Positions 36,456-47,899 of a stretch of 64,000 bases of DNA are shown here, one piece after another (the first letter of the stretch is position 1; each line of letters starts with the position of its first letter). The DNA is taken from assembly GCF_023159225.1 (NCBI RefSeq), contig NC_063167.1, forward strand, positions 74,755,298 through 74,819,297, written 5' to 3'. The notes beneath the pieces were generated by a model. It was not told the origin of the DNA and made no database searches. It was given only the letters and a program-made list of their open reading frames with translations. This stretch comes from Perognathus longimembris pacificus (Eukaryota > Chordata > Mammalia > Rodentia > Heteromyidae). The translations under genes and the position numbers were made by a program.

Positions 36456-36617
36456 TATCATAACATTGGCTATGAAAGAAACTGGAAATATACTAAATAT
36501 ATAGCAATTGGATAGTTATCAAAGTTTATGTACACCACATGAAAAAAGATTCTGCATATAAATACATTAATGTATTGTTAGTAAAGATTAAAAGCATGTT
36601 ACAATCCTACTTTAAAG

Positions 36618-36656
36618 TGTGTGTGTATGTGTGTGTGTGTGTGTATGTGTGTGTTT
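36618..36656. repeat. (GT)n microsatellite with interruptions
   Basis: About 39 bp of GTGTGTAT/GTGTGTGT variants. Confidence 0.92.
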
Positions 36657-37003
36657 TCTGGATGGGTATATGCCAAAATATGTTGAACATAGTTATTATT
36701 AAGTCAAGGGAAGTAGGGTGATCTTAACTTTTTGGTGCAGTTCTGTATTATCTGAAAATTCTTCTTTTATTCTTATTTTCTAGTTAAATTGCTCAAACCC
36801 TCCCACCAGCTGTCCAAACATGAATATATACATTTACAATCACTCTAACAGGTCTTATAAAATATTTTAGTTTGTATATCCTTCTACTATGATGGTTAAT
36901 TTTAGATTTACTTTTTTGTCTCCCTGGAGAATCCTCATACACCTCATACACCTCATACACCTACAATGTATTTTTGTTCCTTGCACAGGTGTTTCAAGAT
37001 TAA

Positions 37004-37010
<7 letters not shown>

Positions 37011-37062
<52 letters not shown>
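37011..37062. repeat. (AT)26 microsatellite
   Basis: 52 bp of pure AT, a cruciform-prone sequence. Confidence 0.96.
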
Positions 37063-37064
<2 letters not shown>

Positions 37065-37141
37065 TGGTACTATTTTTATAGGTCTATGGTACTAGGTGTA
37101 TATATAGTTTGCTTCATAGATCTATTGTGGGTTTGTTTTGT

Positions 37142-37336
37142 TTTTTGCCAGTCCTGGGCCTTGGACTCAGGGCCTGAGCACTGTCCCTGGCTTCTTTTGG
37201 CTCAAGGCTAGCACTCTACCACTTGAGCCACATTGCCACTTCTGGCTTTTCTGTTTATGTGGTGCTGAGGAATTGAACCCAGGGCTTCATGCATGCAAGG
37301 CAAGCACTCTACTGCTAAGCCACATTCCTAGCCCTT
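37142..37336 (-). mobile_element. IDL-Geo-type SINE
   Basis: Full dimer. No clear duplication, because both flanks are T/G-rich. Confidence 0.88.
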
Positions 37337-37344
37337 GTTTATTG

Positions 37345-37513
37345 TTTTATTTTTTACTCAAGGTTAGTGCTCTACCACTTGAGACACAGCTCTACTTCCG
37401 GCTTTTGAGTAGTTTGTTGGAAATAAGAGTTTCATGAACTTTCCTGTCTGGGCTGGCTACAAATTGCAATTCTCAAATCTCAGCCTCCTCAGTAGCTTAG
37501 AATTACAGGCATG
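37345..37513 (-). mobile_element. B1-headed SINE interrupted by an IDL-Geo-type SINE
   Basis: Minus-strand copy missing the outer part of its right monomer. Its 7SL-like head is split by the plus-strand SINE at 37514. Confidence 0.87.
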
Positions 37514-37736
37514 AGGGCTGGGAATATGGCCTAGTGGCAAGAGTGCTTGCCTCGCCTCGGATACATGAAGCCCTGGGTTTGACACCCCAGCACCACATAT
37601 ATAGAAAAAGGCCAGAGGTGGCGCTGTGGCTCAAGTGGCAGAGTGCTAGCCTTGAGCAAAAAGAAGCCAGGGACAGTGCTCAGGCCCTGAGTCCAAGGCC
37701 CAGGACTGGCAAAAAAATAAAGAAAAAAAAATTCAA
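37514..37736 (+). mobile_element. IDL-Geo-type SINE nested in an older SINE
   Basis: Plus-strand dimer with an A-rich tail. The perfect 15-bp duplication AGAATTACAGGCATG lies at 37499-37513 and 37737-37751. The duplicated bases are the 7SL-like head of an older minus-strand B1-headed SINE (37345-37513), which dates this insertion as younger. Confidence 0.95.
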
Positions 37737-38028
37737 AGAATTACAGGCATGGTCTATCAGAGACTGGCTTGATGTTTTAATAGGATGAACATGGCAAACT
37801 ATGTAAGCATATGCTGCTTTTGTCATCAGAAAGTCCAACATTTCTATTATGTAGAAAAAAAGAAAAAATAACTTGTCCAAATATGAGCATACATAGCTGA
37901 AAATTATTTTACATAATCTTGTCACTGAATTTATCTAAATATTTCATTATTATATATCCGTTACACTGCAGATGCTATCTTACTAAGATTCTATAATTAT
38001 CAGCGTGTTTTGATGCATGAGACTATTT

Positions 38029-38921
38029 CTTTTAATTTTATTGTAAAGGTGACGTACAGAAGGGGTACAGTTACATGAGTCAGGTAATGAGTACATTTCC
38101 TTTTGAGTAGTGTCATCCCCTCCCTAATTCCCTCCCAGGTTTTCCCCTTCTGGTCAGCCTCCCCCTAAAGTTGTATAATTCATTTCTCACACAGTGTCCA
38201 GTGGGTTTCGCAGATAAATTGGTTCACTCTTTGTCCCACCATTTCTGTGCTTCCATTTCTCCCTCCCAAATCAGATACATTTATATAAAAGGCAAAGGGT
38301 ACAGAAATGAAAAAAAGAGCCACAGAAAGTAAACCAAAGAAATAAGGAAAAAAGAACAACAAACACTATAATTTGAAAAATCTCTTACTTCCATTTCTTG
38401 GAGTTCGTTTCTTTTTTATTAATTAAATTTTATTGACAAGGTGTTGTGCAAAGGGGGTACAGTTACATAATAAGGTAGTGAGTACATTTCTTGTGATATT
38501 TGTTACACCCTCATTTGTCTTTCCCTTCCTTGTATCAGGAATTCGCAAATCTCAATTGAGAATATTGAGAATATATTGTATATATACAATATCCCAGTGT
38601 ACCAAAATCATATACAGGGTATGCCAAAGGAAATTCACCTAGAACATCAAATGTAACGTCAACAATAGAATCCTCCTGTGTCCTTCTCTTGGAGTTGTTT
38701 TTGCTTAACCTCGTCTTATATAATCATGTGTACATAGCTGTTGAGCTATTGTGATCCACTGATAGGTCTATTCTATTTTTATGTTTGTTTAGTAGTTGTT
38801 TGGTTTTAGATACATAATGTAAAGCCGCTGACCCAAACATGTGGAAATACCATTTGAAAAGAAATTTGTTATTTTGGAGACCTGGTCTCTACTGCCCCCT
38901 CTCCCCCCAACAGTCATATAT
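38029..38921 (-). mobile_element. LINE-1 3-prime insertion with two homologous 3-prime modules
   Basis: The 12-bp repeat ATGAGACTATTT (38017-38028 and 38922-38933) brackets the whole segment. Module 1 (38029-38410) and module 2 (38411-38921) each start with a T-rich tail and share GGGTACAGTTACAT and GAGTACATTTC. Module 2 matches the 3-prime UTR of the large L1 (57311-57790) up to its CAGTCATATAT end, where the duplication begins. Confidence 0.8.
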
Positions 38922-39316
38922 ATGAGACTATTTTTTAAATATGCTGTGATGAGAATCTGAAGTCTGGAAAGTATGGTTGCCACAAGATAGGCTTCTAGGC
39001 TCTGACTGAATCAATGAATTCATTGACTATCGTGTGATGGCATTATAGGGAGGGGTAGGAGGTAGGAGCAGAGCAGTGGCAAGTAGGTCCCTGGGTATGT
39101 GGCTTTGAAGTTTGTGTCTTGTCCTTCTGCCTCCTGCCTGCCATGAGACAAAGCATTGTGTATTTTCTAGTTCTTTTGGTTCAAGTCTAGATTTTGGTTT
39201 TTGAAATAAAAAAAATCAACACATTTGAACTTCTGTTCTTTAATTTGTATTTCTGATCTGCCTGTGGGTTCTTGAAGACTATCTTTTCCAGGTAAATGAC
39301 TTCATTTCAACTAAAT

Positions 39317-39505
39317 ACCCTGGCGAGGGCAGCTTGGTACTGTCTGTCCATCCTTCTTGGTACTGTCTGTCCATCCATGTTGGTTGGTGAGAGCATCTTG
39401 GTGCTGTCTGTCCATCCATGTTGGATAGCGAGAGCATCTTGGCACTGTCTGTGTTGGATGGTGAGGGCAGCTTGGTACTGTCTGTCCATCGTGTTGGAGG
39501 CTACT
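39317..39505. repeat. Minisatellite, unit about 45 bp
   Basis: Four to five imperfect tandem units containing CTTGGTACTGTCTGTCCATC and TTGGATGGTGAGAGCA. Units differ by small deletions (the third lacks CCATCCATG). Frames stay open on both strands because of the repeat, not because of coding. Confidence 0.9.
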
Positions 39506-39545
39506 TTGCTGCCAGCAGAAAGCAGCCTAAACAGGAGAGAAGATA

Positions 39546-39735
39546 CAAGAACCACAGATCCAAGCCAACCCCAGCAGGAAAGTTCACGAGACTCATATCT
39601 CCAATTAACCATCATACAGGCTGACAGTGGAGCAGTGGTCCAAGTGGTAGAGCACTAGCCTTGAATAAAAAGCTAAGGGGCAGCGCCCAATCTCTGAGGT
39701 CAAGCCCCAGGAGTGGCACACATTTATTTAAAAAA
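39546..39735 (+). mobile_element. B1-headed dimer SINE, 5-prime truncated
   Basis: Only the end of the head, the middle segment and the right monomer are present. It directly follows the minisatellite at 39317. Confidence 0.85.
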
Positions 39736-40524
39736 GATAATAAAATAAAAATAAGAAAGAGAAGAAATATTCATCATGGTCTTTTCTGAATCATAATTCT
39801 TCAGCAACATCTGCTTTGAAGCAGAAATCTCATCTTGCTATTTCTTTCCCTCATATTATACAGCCATATATGATTTTTAATGTATTTCATCTAGGAATAT
39901 ATTGTTTTGAAGAAAAGTTTGAACCTTTACTGAATGTATTTGATAGCTGTCTTACAAAAATATGAGTGAATAAAGTTACTCTTGAAGTTCTATTTTTAGC
40001 CCTAAATTAAAGTTTAAAGAAAAGAAAGGGATTAGCAGTTATTATTAGATTTTTATGTTAAAAATTATGAACTTTCAATATATAAATTTCAAGTTTTTCC
40101 CAGTAGGCTTTATTGCTTCCTCTGTCTTTTCATTTTCCTGTCCTGTCCATCAACCAACCATTTCTTATCCTTTTGGGATTTTCCTTAATTTCTGTTTGCA
40201 TTATAATGTCATATTTCTTTTATTTTAAATGATATTAATTTCATTTTTAATATATAGTGAGAACACACTGTAATAAGTTCATTTCACTACTTTTTACTTT
40301 CAGAATAACTTTTGTCTTTTGAAATTATTGCCTCCTAAAATAAGTTTTACAGCCTACATAGGAAGAAGAAATACTCACTTTTCTCTTTGGATTTTCTGTA
40401 TTTATTGTGGTTGTTAAAACAAGTTGGTGAAAACAACTTAAAAGAAATGGGATTCATCTCCCTTCTCCCCATTCTACTCGCCTCTGCTGCTTCCAGGTGT
40501 GGTGAGGCAGGACGTCATGATAAG

Positions 40525-40738
40525 CTGGTGCTTGGCTGTCTATAGTCCCAGCTACCCCATTGGGGAGGCAGTTATGAGATCACCAGTTTGAAGCAGATGG
40601 CACCAAGTTAGCAAGATCCTATCTCAAAACAAAATAAAAGCAAAAGGACTGGGGAATAGGTCAAGTGGTAGAGTGCTGGCCTAGCAAGTGGGAGGCCCTG
40701 GGCTCAATCTCCAGTACCACAAATTAAATAAAATTTAA
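40525..40738 (+). mobile_element. B1/ID-type dimer SINE
   Basis: 7SL-like head and a well preserved ID-like monomer (GCCTAGCAAGTGGGAGGCCC, box B-like GGGCTCAATCTCC). It resembles the B1-dID arrangement known from other rodents. Confidence 0.82.
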
Positions 40739-41224
40739 AAATCAGAGAATAACTCTTCCTTGAGAACGTCTACATCACAGGTCCGTGTATCTTTATGGCA
40801 GTTTGGTCACTGTTACGTGGATCATCCATGAGCCCTTAAAAACAACCAGATCCTATGCATCTTTCCTGAATGTTTTTCTGGATGACACAGCCATCTTAGT
40901 TATAAATCCCATTTTGCTTGATAGGTAACTTCTACACCAAACCCTACTGAAAAACAAAGGGAGATACTCAGACCAGACCAGATGGTTTCTTAGCTGATGT
41001 TTATTTGACATGTTAATAATTTTTGAGGAAGTCAGGTATATTCCAGATGGCTGAGCCCCACCTCCTTCCTACTTTAGGATCCTATCTTGCTAATGCCCAA
41101 CACTTGTTTCTGTCTATAAAGTTCTGTCTATAAAGACTATAATCATTACAGTCTGTGCAGTCCCAGATTTGTTGCTTCTTCACTGTGTTTCTCAACAGCT
41201 TTCACCTTTGACAAATCGTGTTTT

Positions 41225-41460
41225 TTTTTTCTTTTTTTGTCAGTTGTGGGACTTGAACTCAGGGCCTGAGCATTGTCCCTGAGCTATTTTGCTCAAGGCA
41301 GCACTCTCCCACTTTGAGCCATAGTGCCACTTCCAGTTTTTTGAGTGGTTAATTGGAGATAAGTGTGTCATGGGGACTTTTCTGCCTGGGCTGGGTTCAA
41401 ACTGTGATCTTCTGATCTCAGCCTCCTGAGTAGCTAGGATTACAGCCACAGACGCCAGGC
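41225..41460 (-). mobile_element. B1-headed dimer SINE
   Basis: Full minus-strand copy with a T-rich tail at 41220. Confidence 0.9.
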
Positions 41461-41601
41461 AGACAGCTGGTCCTTATACATCAGGTCTTTTCTGGCTTGT
41501 GCATGCTATCATGCACAGCATTTAGAATATATTGTCACATTTATTGGGTGCAAGAGTAGTAAGATATTTGGCTTGTCTCCAATACTGCATAGCAAGACCC
41601 T

Positions 41602-41810
41602 CCCCCCCCCTTTTTTTTAACCAGTCCTGGGCCTTGGATTCAGGGCCTGAGCATGGTCCCTGGCTTCTTTTTACTCAAGGCTAGCACTCTGCCACTTGAG
41701 CCAAAGTGCCACTTCTGGCCGTTTTCTATATATGTGGTGCTGAGGAATTGAACCCAGAGCTTCATGTATATGAGGCAAGCACTCTTGCCACTAGGCCATA
41801 TTCCCAGCCC
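41602..41810 (-). mobile_element. IDL-Geo-type SINE
   Basis: Full dimer with an 11-bp duplication AGCAAGACCCT at 41591-41601 and 41811-41821. The tail is mixed C/T runs on the plus strand. Confidence 0.93.
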
Positions 41811-42110
41811 AGCAAGACCCTTCTAATCTATATATGCCATGTACTGCAGTGCATATATGCAATATTAAACATATTAAACATTTGTAACTGTAGCACTAGT
41901 TATGGGTAGAATTGTGTTTAGAACTGATTACAGTTCATAGCCAGAAAAGAATTCCTTAGTATATTTATGGAAGATGAGATCAGAACAAAGCATAATTTTT
42001 GTGACCAAAAGATAACAAGCTTATAAAAGTGAGCATTGAAATGCAACTCTTATTATTAGGAGCTGAAGTTGAAAAAGCATAGGATCAACCTGGGTTTCAG
42101 TTCTTTTTTT

Positions 42111-42308
42111 ATTTTTGCCAGTCCTGGGCCTTGGACTCAGGGCCTGAGCACTGTCCCTGGCTTCTTCCCGCTCAAGGCTAGCACTCTGCCACTTGAGCCA
42201 CAGTGCCGCTTCTGGCCGTTTTCTGTATATGTGGTGCTGGGGAATCGAACCTAGGGCCTCGTGTATCCGAGGCAGGCACTCTTGCCACTAGGCTATATCC
42301 CCAGCCCC
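42111..42308 (-). mobile_element. IDL-Geo-type SINE
   Basis: Full dimer. The direct repeat CAGTTCTTTTTTT lies at 42098-42110 and 42309-42321; the T-rich part of the match carries little weight. Confidence 0.9.
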
Positions 42309-42751
42309 CAGTTCTTTTTTTTTTTTTTTTTTAACGATTATTTGTTAAGAAACTATGGGCAAGTAATCTAATATTTTCAGGGGCTTATTTTTCTCTTCAC
42401 TAAATTGGTTATTTATTTAGAATATATTTAAATTTTCTTCAAGTAGTTGTACAAAGGAGTTGACAACCAACAGAGCAGTTTGTGAATACAGTGCCTCCTT
42501 ATCAATGTTACCCCTTCTAACATTCTCACCCACCATAAAGTTGCCTTGTTAAATGGCAAAAAGTGCAATACAACTAAATTGGTTTCGAAATATAATATCC
42601 AAGTTTCTTTCATTGGACCATTCAATTATTTCTCTTGCTTAAAAATGTATCAGATAATAATAGAAAGCACAGAAAGAACTTTTAGAAATAAATTCACTGT
42701 AAATCAGTCATTTAAAACTTGTGCTAAAATTAGTTTAAAAAGAGAGTTTTT

Positions 42752-42835
42752 GAGTTGAAGGTGTAGTTCAGTTGTAGAGCATTTTCTCCACATGAACAAA
42801 GCCCTGATTCTACTCCCCAGCATAGGCATGTATGT
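42752..42835 (+). mobile_element. ID-like monomer
   Basis: Diverged tRNA-like unit (GTAGTTCAGTTGTAGAGC, then CCCTGATTCTACTCCCCAGC) with no second monomer. Confidence 0.65.
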
Positions 42836-42917
42836 ATTTTTAATTTTTAACTGTAAAAAGTTAAAATTTCCAGGTGGATCAATGTAGAAACTAAACAGAC
42901 AAACAGATACAAACATT

Positions 42918-43140
42918 TGCTAGGCACTGGTGGCTCCCACTGTAATCTAAGTTACTCAGGAGGCGGAGATCTGAGGATCTCAGGGATGTCTTTCCTGCTA
43001 GACCAGACAGGATAGTCTGTGAAACGCTTACTAACCACAAAAATGCTAAAAGTGGAAATGTGGTGAGTGCTAGTCTTGAGTTAAAAAGCTAAGGGAGAGC
43101 ATGCATGCCAAGTTCAAGTCCCATGATTGGTGCACACACA
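42918..43140 (+). mobile_element. B1-headed dimer SINE
   Basis: Diverged plus-strand copy with deletions in the right monomer. Confidence 0.82.
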
Positions 43141-43764
43141 AAAGTCCAAACAATGACTTCACATCATGTTGTATGTATTAAAAGTTTAGTTTATAAAGAA
43201 CTGAAGCCACATACCATCATAAAGAAGTCACTTCAAGTAAAATGCTTTTGTTAGCCTAATTATAATTCCTTTTCTAAATAAAAAATGTATAGCTACAGCA
43301 TATATATGCAAGTGCAAGTTCACACACATTTTTCTAAATCTTTCAGAATAGAATACTATGAGGAATTTTGTTCCTTTGTTTCTGCTTTGTTTTGCTGAAG
43401 AATGTAGGAATTTTAAAGGCATAAGTTAGTTTAGGAAAAGGTTTCTGAATTGAAACAAGGATTGTTCGTTTGAATTATTTGCTTTTATTATGTTAATCAA
43501 AACCAAACTCTATAGAGCCTCTAAGTACCTCTCAAGCAACATAAAAACACCCAGTTGATGAATGAGAATTATAAAGATAATTTACACAGTTGGTGAAGAA
43601 AGCACCCTATACAGGAAGGCAATTAAACAAGAGCTATATTACCATATTATATTTTAAACAGAAAAAGTATGTGCAGAAAACCATGTAATCATCATCACTC
43701 TTATACTTGTCTTCTGAAATGGATTCTCTTAAAATTCCAGTATCATTACCTTTCTTTCTACTGT

Positions 43765-43935
43765 GTACAAGTGCTTCTCACATTTTAATGTGCACATAAT
43801 CAGTTGGGAATCTTGTTAAAATGCAAGTTCTCAGTCACAAGGCCTGGAGTGAGGCTGAGACACAGAGCTGCTAACCAACCCCCAAGCCTTTCCATTATTA
43901 CTAGTCTTCCTATTAGACTTTGAGTACAAGCCATT
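43765..43935 (+). mobile_element. MER5A-like hAT-Charlie relic
   Basis: AGTGCTTCTCACATTTTAATGTGCACATAATCAG, then GGGAATCTTGTTAAAATGCAAGTTCTCAG and, at the far end, ACTTTGAGTACAAG match the MER5A layout. Confidence 0.82.
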
Positions 43936-44447
43936 AACTGTGAGCATCTTGGAAATGAAATAATAGAAGGAATGTCTAGATTTCCCATTTTTGTTCCAAG
44001 TGACCAAAATTGAGATTCTAAGCTTAGCTCATGCTCCTATGTCCTGCTTTCCCCCTCATTGGTCCCTTCTGTATTCACTAGCAGTCAAAGTTCCTTAGCA
44101 CAGTCACCTGCTATTACCTAAGATGCCACAGATAAACAGGACTACGTGCCCTCCAGCCTATGGTTGTCAAAGAGCAGTTCCCTACTGTGCCTGATGAGAA
44201 TATGTTCTAGAAATTGGGCCATAGTAACAAGAAATAGTAACAGAAATAGGAAAGTATTCCACTAAGGGGTTAAACGGTGCCAACATTTACAACAGTGAAT
44301 GATTCAAGAGTCGTTCTATTAGCTTTAGGATGTATTATGACAAACTTGCAGATTTATTTTGTTACTATATTTTACTCTTATTACACACCAATCAGTAGTG
44401 TTGATAAAGAGATAGGGGTAGAGGCACATTTTCTCCTGAAAGCAAGA

Positions 44448-44450
<3 letters not shown>

Positions 44451-44491
<41 letters not shown>
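44451..44491. repeat. (TA)n microsatellite
   Basis: 41 bp of pure TA ending at TATGGGG. Confidence 0.95.
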
Positions 44492-44493
<2 letters not shown>

Positions 44494-44504
44494 GGTAGGA
44501 AAAC

Positions 44505-44768
44505 ATTTTTTTTTTGTGTGTGTGTGTGTGTGTACCCACCTTGGGGCTGGAACTTGTGGCCTAGGTGCTGTCCTCGGCTTTTTATCTTAGGGCTAGCACT
44601 CTACCACTTACTTGCTTACTTATCTACTTACTCTAACAATTTACTTCTGGCTTTTTGGTGGTTAGTAAGAGATAAAAGTATCATGGGCTTTCTTGCTAGG
44701 GCTGGCATCAAACCATGATCCTCAAATGTCAGCCTCCTGAGTAGCTGGAACTACAGCATCCAATGGAA
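44505..44768 (-). mobile_element. B1-headed dimer SINE
   Basis: Minus-strand copy with a (GT)n-containing tail. GGAAAACATTTTTTT (44498) and GGAAAACATTTTTTT (44764) look like an intact 15-bp target-site duplication. Confidence 0.9.
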
Positions 44769-44914
44769 AACATTTTTTTATATGACTAATACATCTGGTG
44801 AAAGTCAAGAGTTCATTTCTTAATGAAATGAGAAAACTAAATGAATATTAACCAATGAATATTGAATTAATTCCTTCCTGCTCAATAGACCATTGAAAGT
44901 ATAGAGTGGTTTTT

Positions 44915-45080
44915 TTGTACAAATAGTTAACATTTGTTGAATGCATAACAAACTATGCATTAATTTTCTAAGCTATGGCCATTTCCTTTTATGTAATGCC
45001 TTACTAGATTCTCACTGCACACCTATGAGATAGATGTAATTGTACCATCAGAAAAGAAAACCAAGTAGGAATACTTGAAT
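44915..45080 (-). mobile_element. MIR relic
   Basis: Reverse-complement MIR pattern: TAACATTTGTTGAATGC, then ACCTATGAGATAGATGTAATTGTACC and AGAAAACCAAG. Confidence 0.7.
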
Positions 45081-45095
45081 TGAAAATATTTTTGA

Positions 45096-45330
45096 GTCAG
45101 GAGCCAGTGGCTCACTCTTATAATCCTAGCTACTCAGGAGGCTGAGATCTGAGGATCGTGGTTCAAAGCCAGCCTGGGCAGGAAAGTCCAGTTAACTACC
45201 AGAAAACCAGAAGTGGTGCTTTGCCTCAAGAAGTAGGGCATTAGCCTTTGAGCTGAAGAGCTCAGGGACAGTGCCCAGGTCCAGAGTTCAAGCCCCATGA
45301 CTGACAAAAATAAAAAAAGGAAAGAAAGAG
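45096..45330 (+). mobile_element. B1-headed dimer SINE
   Basis: Full plus-strand copy with an A/G-rich tail. Confidence 0.9.
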
Positions 45331-45659
45331 AGAAAGAACTTATGAAAAACCTAAATCCACAGCGATTTTTGTGAAAAACTTCATTGTATGGTTTATTCTA
45401 TATGAGTAAATAAGTCTAAACTTGAATTATAAATAGGAAATTTAGCATTATTATTCACTTTATGAAAAGAGGAACCAATGATTCAACTCAAGAGATAAGT
45501 AAACATGTAACTAGGCTTTCTGAGTCACATATATTTTAATGAGACCATAATTTTTCAAGTAAATGCTTGCACAAAATGAGGTATGACTCACACTGCTAAT
45601 TTGACACTCACTTTTATTACTTAGGAACTGAATCTATTATCTGCCTGATTATTTTTCAA

Positions 45660-46018
45660 ACTGACCCGATAATAAGAATCAACTGAAATACCTACAAGAG
45701 ATTCTGAATCAGCAGATTTGAGGTGAGGCTCAGGTATTGGGTTTTTTTTTTTTTTTTTTTTTTTTTGGCCAGTCCTGGGGCTTGGACTCTGGGCCTGAGC
45801 ACTGTCCCTGGCTTCTTTTTGCTCAAGGCTAGCACTCTGCCACTTGAGTCACAGCGCCACTTCTGGCCATTTTCTGTATATGTGGTGCTGGGGAATCGGA
45901 CCCAGGGCCTCATGTATATGAGGCAGGCACTCTTGCCATTAGGCCATATCCCCAGCCCAAGGTATTTGGGTTTTTAATACACCATTCATTTGATTTTTAT
46001 GATGAAGCAAGTTTTAGG
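45660..46018 (+). mobile_element. MER5-like relic split by a SINE
   Basis: GATTCTGAATCAGCAGATTTGAGGTGAGGCTCAGGTATT continues after the SINE (45742-45957) with TTTGGGTTTTTAATAC. Confidence 0.65.
45742..45957 (-). mobile_element. IDL-Geo-type SINE inside a MER5-like relic
   Basis: Full dimer with a long T-run tail. The flanks AGGTATTGGGT (45732) and AGGTATTTGGGT (45959) are a duplication with one indel. The disrupted host is a MER5-like element (45660-46018). Confidence 0.92.
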
Positions 46019-46209
46019 GAAAAGTATTCTGGTGCCTAGTGTTTGGCCCCAGGGAACATTTCAAACTCTTATAGTTATCTATTCATCATTCCCCAAATGG
46101 ATACATTCTCTCTTGGGTCTTCCCTCAGACTATTTTCCGTGCCTACAATGTCCTTTTCTCACATTATTTTCTCCTGAAGTCATATTCATCTTTGAATATT
46201 GAGCTCATT

Positions 46210-46455
46210 ATTTTTTTTTTTTTTTGTTGGTTGTAGAGTTTGAACTTAGGGGCTGGGCACTGTCCCTGAGCGTTTCCACACAATGTTAGTGCTTTACCAC
46301 TTTGAACCACAGTGCTACTTCCAGTTTTCACGTGGTTAATTGGAGATAAAGAGTCTCACAGACTTTCCTGCCTTGCCTGGCTTTGAACAGTGATTCTCAG
46401 ATCTCAGCCTTCTGAGTAGCTAGGGCAATGGGTGTGTACCACCAGCATCCACTTT
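46210..46455 (-). mobile_element. B1-headed dimer SINE
   Basis: Full minus-strand copy with a T-run tail at 46210. Confidence 0.9.
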
Positions 46456-46576
46456 TGCTCAAATTTTAACTTTTCCATAAAGGCTTCCCTGATTCCATGA
46501 CCAGGATTATATTCTAACATCCTCTAAAAGCTGTCAAAAACATCTTCCCTGCCCCCCCACAAAAAAAGCCTTTATT

Positions 46577-46755
46577 ACAGCAATTCTCAAAGTGTGTTCC
46601 TCTTTGGGGAGTTTGCTTGACATGTCAGTACTCAGGGACACTCCAAACCTACTGTAAGAAGCTCTAGGCGTGATGCTCAAGCACATGCAATGTGTTTTCA
46701 AGCAAACCCTCTAATGTGAGTGTAATGCATCCTAAAGTTTGAGAACCACTCCTCC
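46577..46755 (+). mobile_element. MER5-like hAT-Charlie relic
   Basis: Starts CAGCAATTCTCAAAGTGTG and ends AAAGTTTGAGAACCACTCC, the imperfect terminal inverted repeats of the MER5 group. The centre is degraded. Confidence 0.75.
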
Positions 46756-47029
46756 AAAGTATTCCATATAGTAATCCCTCACCTATTGCAGGAATTACAT
46801 TCCAGAGCCAGCTGCAATAGGTAAAAATCTGCCCAAGTAGCAGTGTTATATTTGTTTTATTATTTGTATGCATTTGAAGGCTTTATAAGCCCTTCCTACT
46901 CTCCTAAAAGCCTTTCTACTCTCTTGTAACCTTTCCCACACTCTAACACTTCATATGCCCTTAAACGCTTTCTATTCTATTAAACCTATATAATTTTAAC
47001 AACATACAAAATTCTATATGTGTACTCAC

Positions 47030-47205
47030 CAGTGAGGATCACATTCAAAGTCAGCCCAGGCAAGAAAGTCTGTAAGACTCTTATCTCCAATTAACTACCA
47101 AAAAGCTTGAAGTGTTACTGTGGCTCAAGTGGTAGAATACTAACCTGGAGCAGAAAGGTCAGAGATATTGCCTATGCCCTGAGTTCAAGCCCCAGGACTG
47201 GTAAA
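47030..47205 (+). mobile_element. B1-headed SINE, 5-prime truncated
   Basis: Lacks most of the 7SL-like head; middle and right monomer are clear. Confidence 0.83.
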
Positions 47206-47591
47206 CACACTGTTATTTAAGTCTTTTTAAAGTATGTACATTGTGATGTTGTTGCATAAATGGTAGGTTGTAGCACACCCTGAACACAATTTTTATGTTC
47301 ATAAGGAAATAGAGAAGTTCCTATGACTTGCTTTATTGAGATACTCACTACTAGTTGTAGTGATCCATAAATGAAGCTACATGTCTCTGAAATATACCTA
47401 TGTTTAGTACAAATCTTAACTCTCTACAAAGTATAAAATAAGTACCACAAAACAAAAAGTGTTCTCATTCTCTACAGTAATAAGTACAGAACTTTTCATT
47501 TAGGAAATCACAATAAGTCATGTTGAACTAAATTCCCATTTCTTTAGTTTCAAAGTCTATGTATAAATAAATACTTTAAGTGCATCGATCT

Positions 47592-47752
47592 TTCTTTTAT
47601 TTTTGTGTTGGTCTCAGAGTTTGAACTCAGAGCTCAGGTGTTGTTTCTTAGCTTCTTTTTGCTCAAGGTTGGTGCTCTATCACCTGAGCTCCTCAGATCT
47701 CTGCTTCATGAGTTGCTAGGATTACAGGCACAGGCCACTGGCTCCCAGCTTC
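47592..47752 (-). mobile_element. B1-headed SINE with internal deletion
   Basis: The right monomer is joined directly to the end of the head; the middle segment is gone. Confidence 0.8.
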
Positions 47753-47899
47753 AAATTTTTCATTTTACACTTAATAACATACAAAGGTTTTACTATGACT
47801 GACATTATATCTGAAACATACCAATTTTAAAAAGAACTAAAACAAATAGCTGGCTGCCATTATTTTCAACGGAAAACAAAAACCCTAAGTTTTATCCTG

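Larger units (their letters stand above)
37752..41224. other. AT-rich intergenic segment, no gene seen
   Basis: Dominated by the double L1 3-prime insertion, the 45-bp-unit minisatellite and two SINEs. 39740-40500 is AT-rich unique sequence. Confidence 0.6.

Noticed and set aside
39317..39505. Repeat array considered as a CRISPR
   Set aside because: Units are contiguous and imperfect, with no unique spacers, in a mammalian genome.
39296..39658. 120-codon plus-strand and 102-codon minus-strand frames
   Set aside because: They run through the 45-bp-unit minisatellite and a SINE; openness on both strands is a repeat effect.
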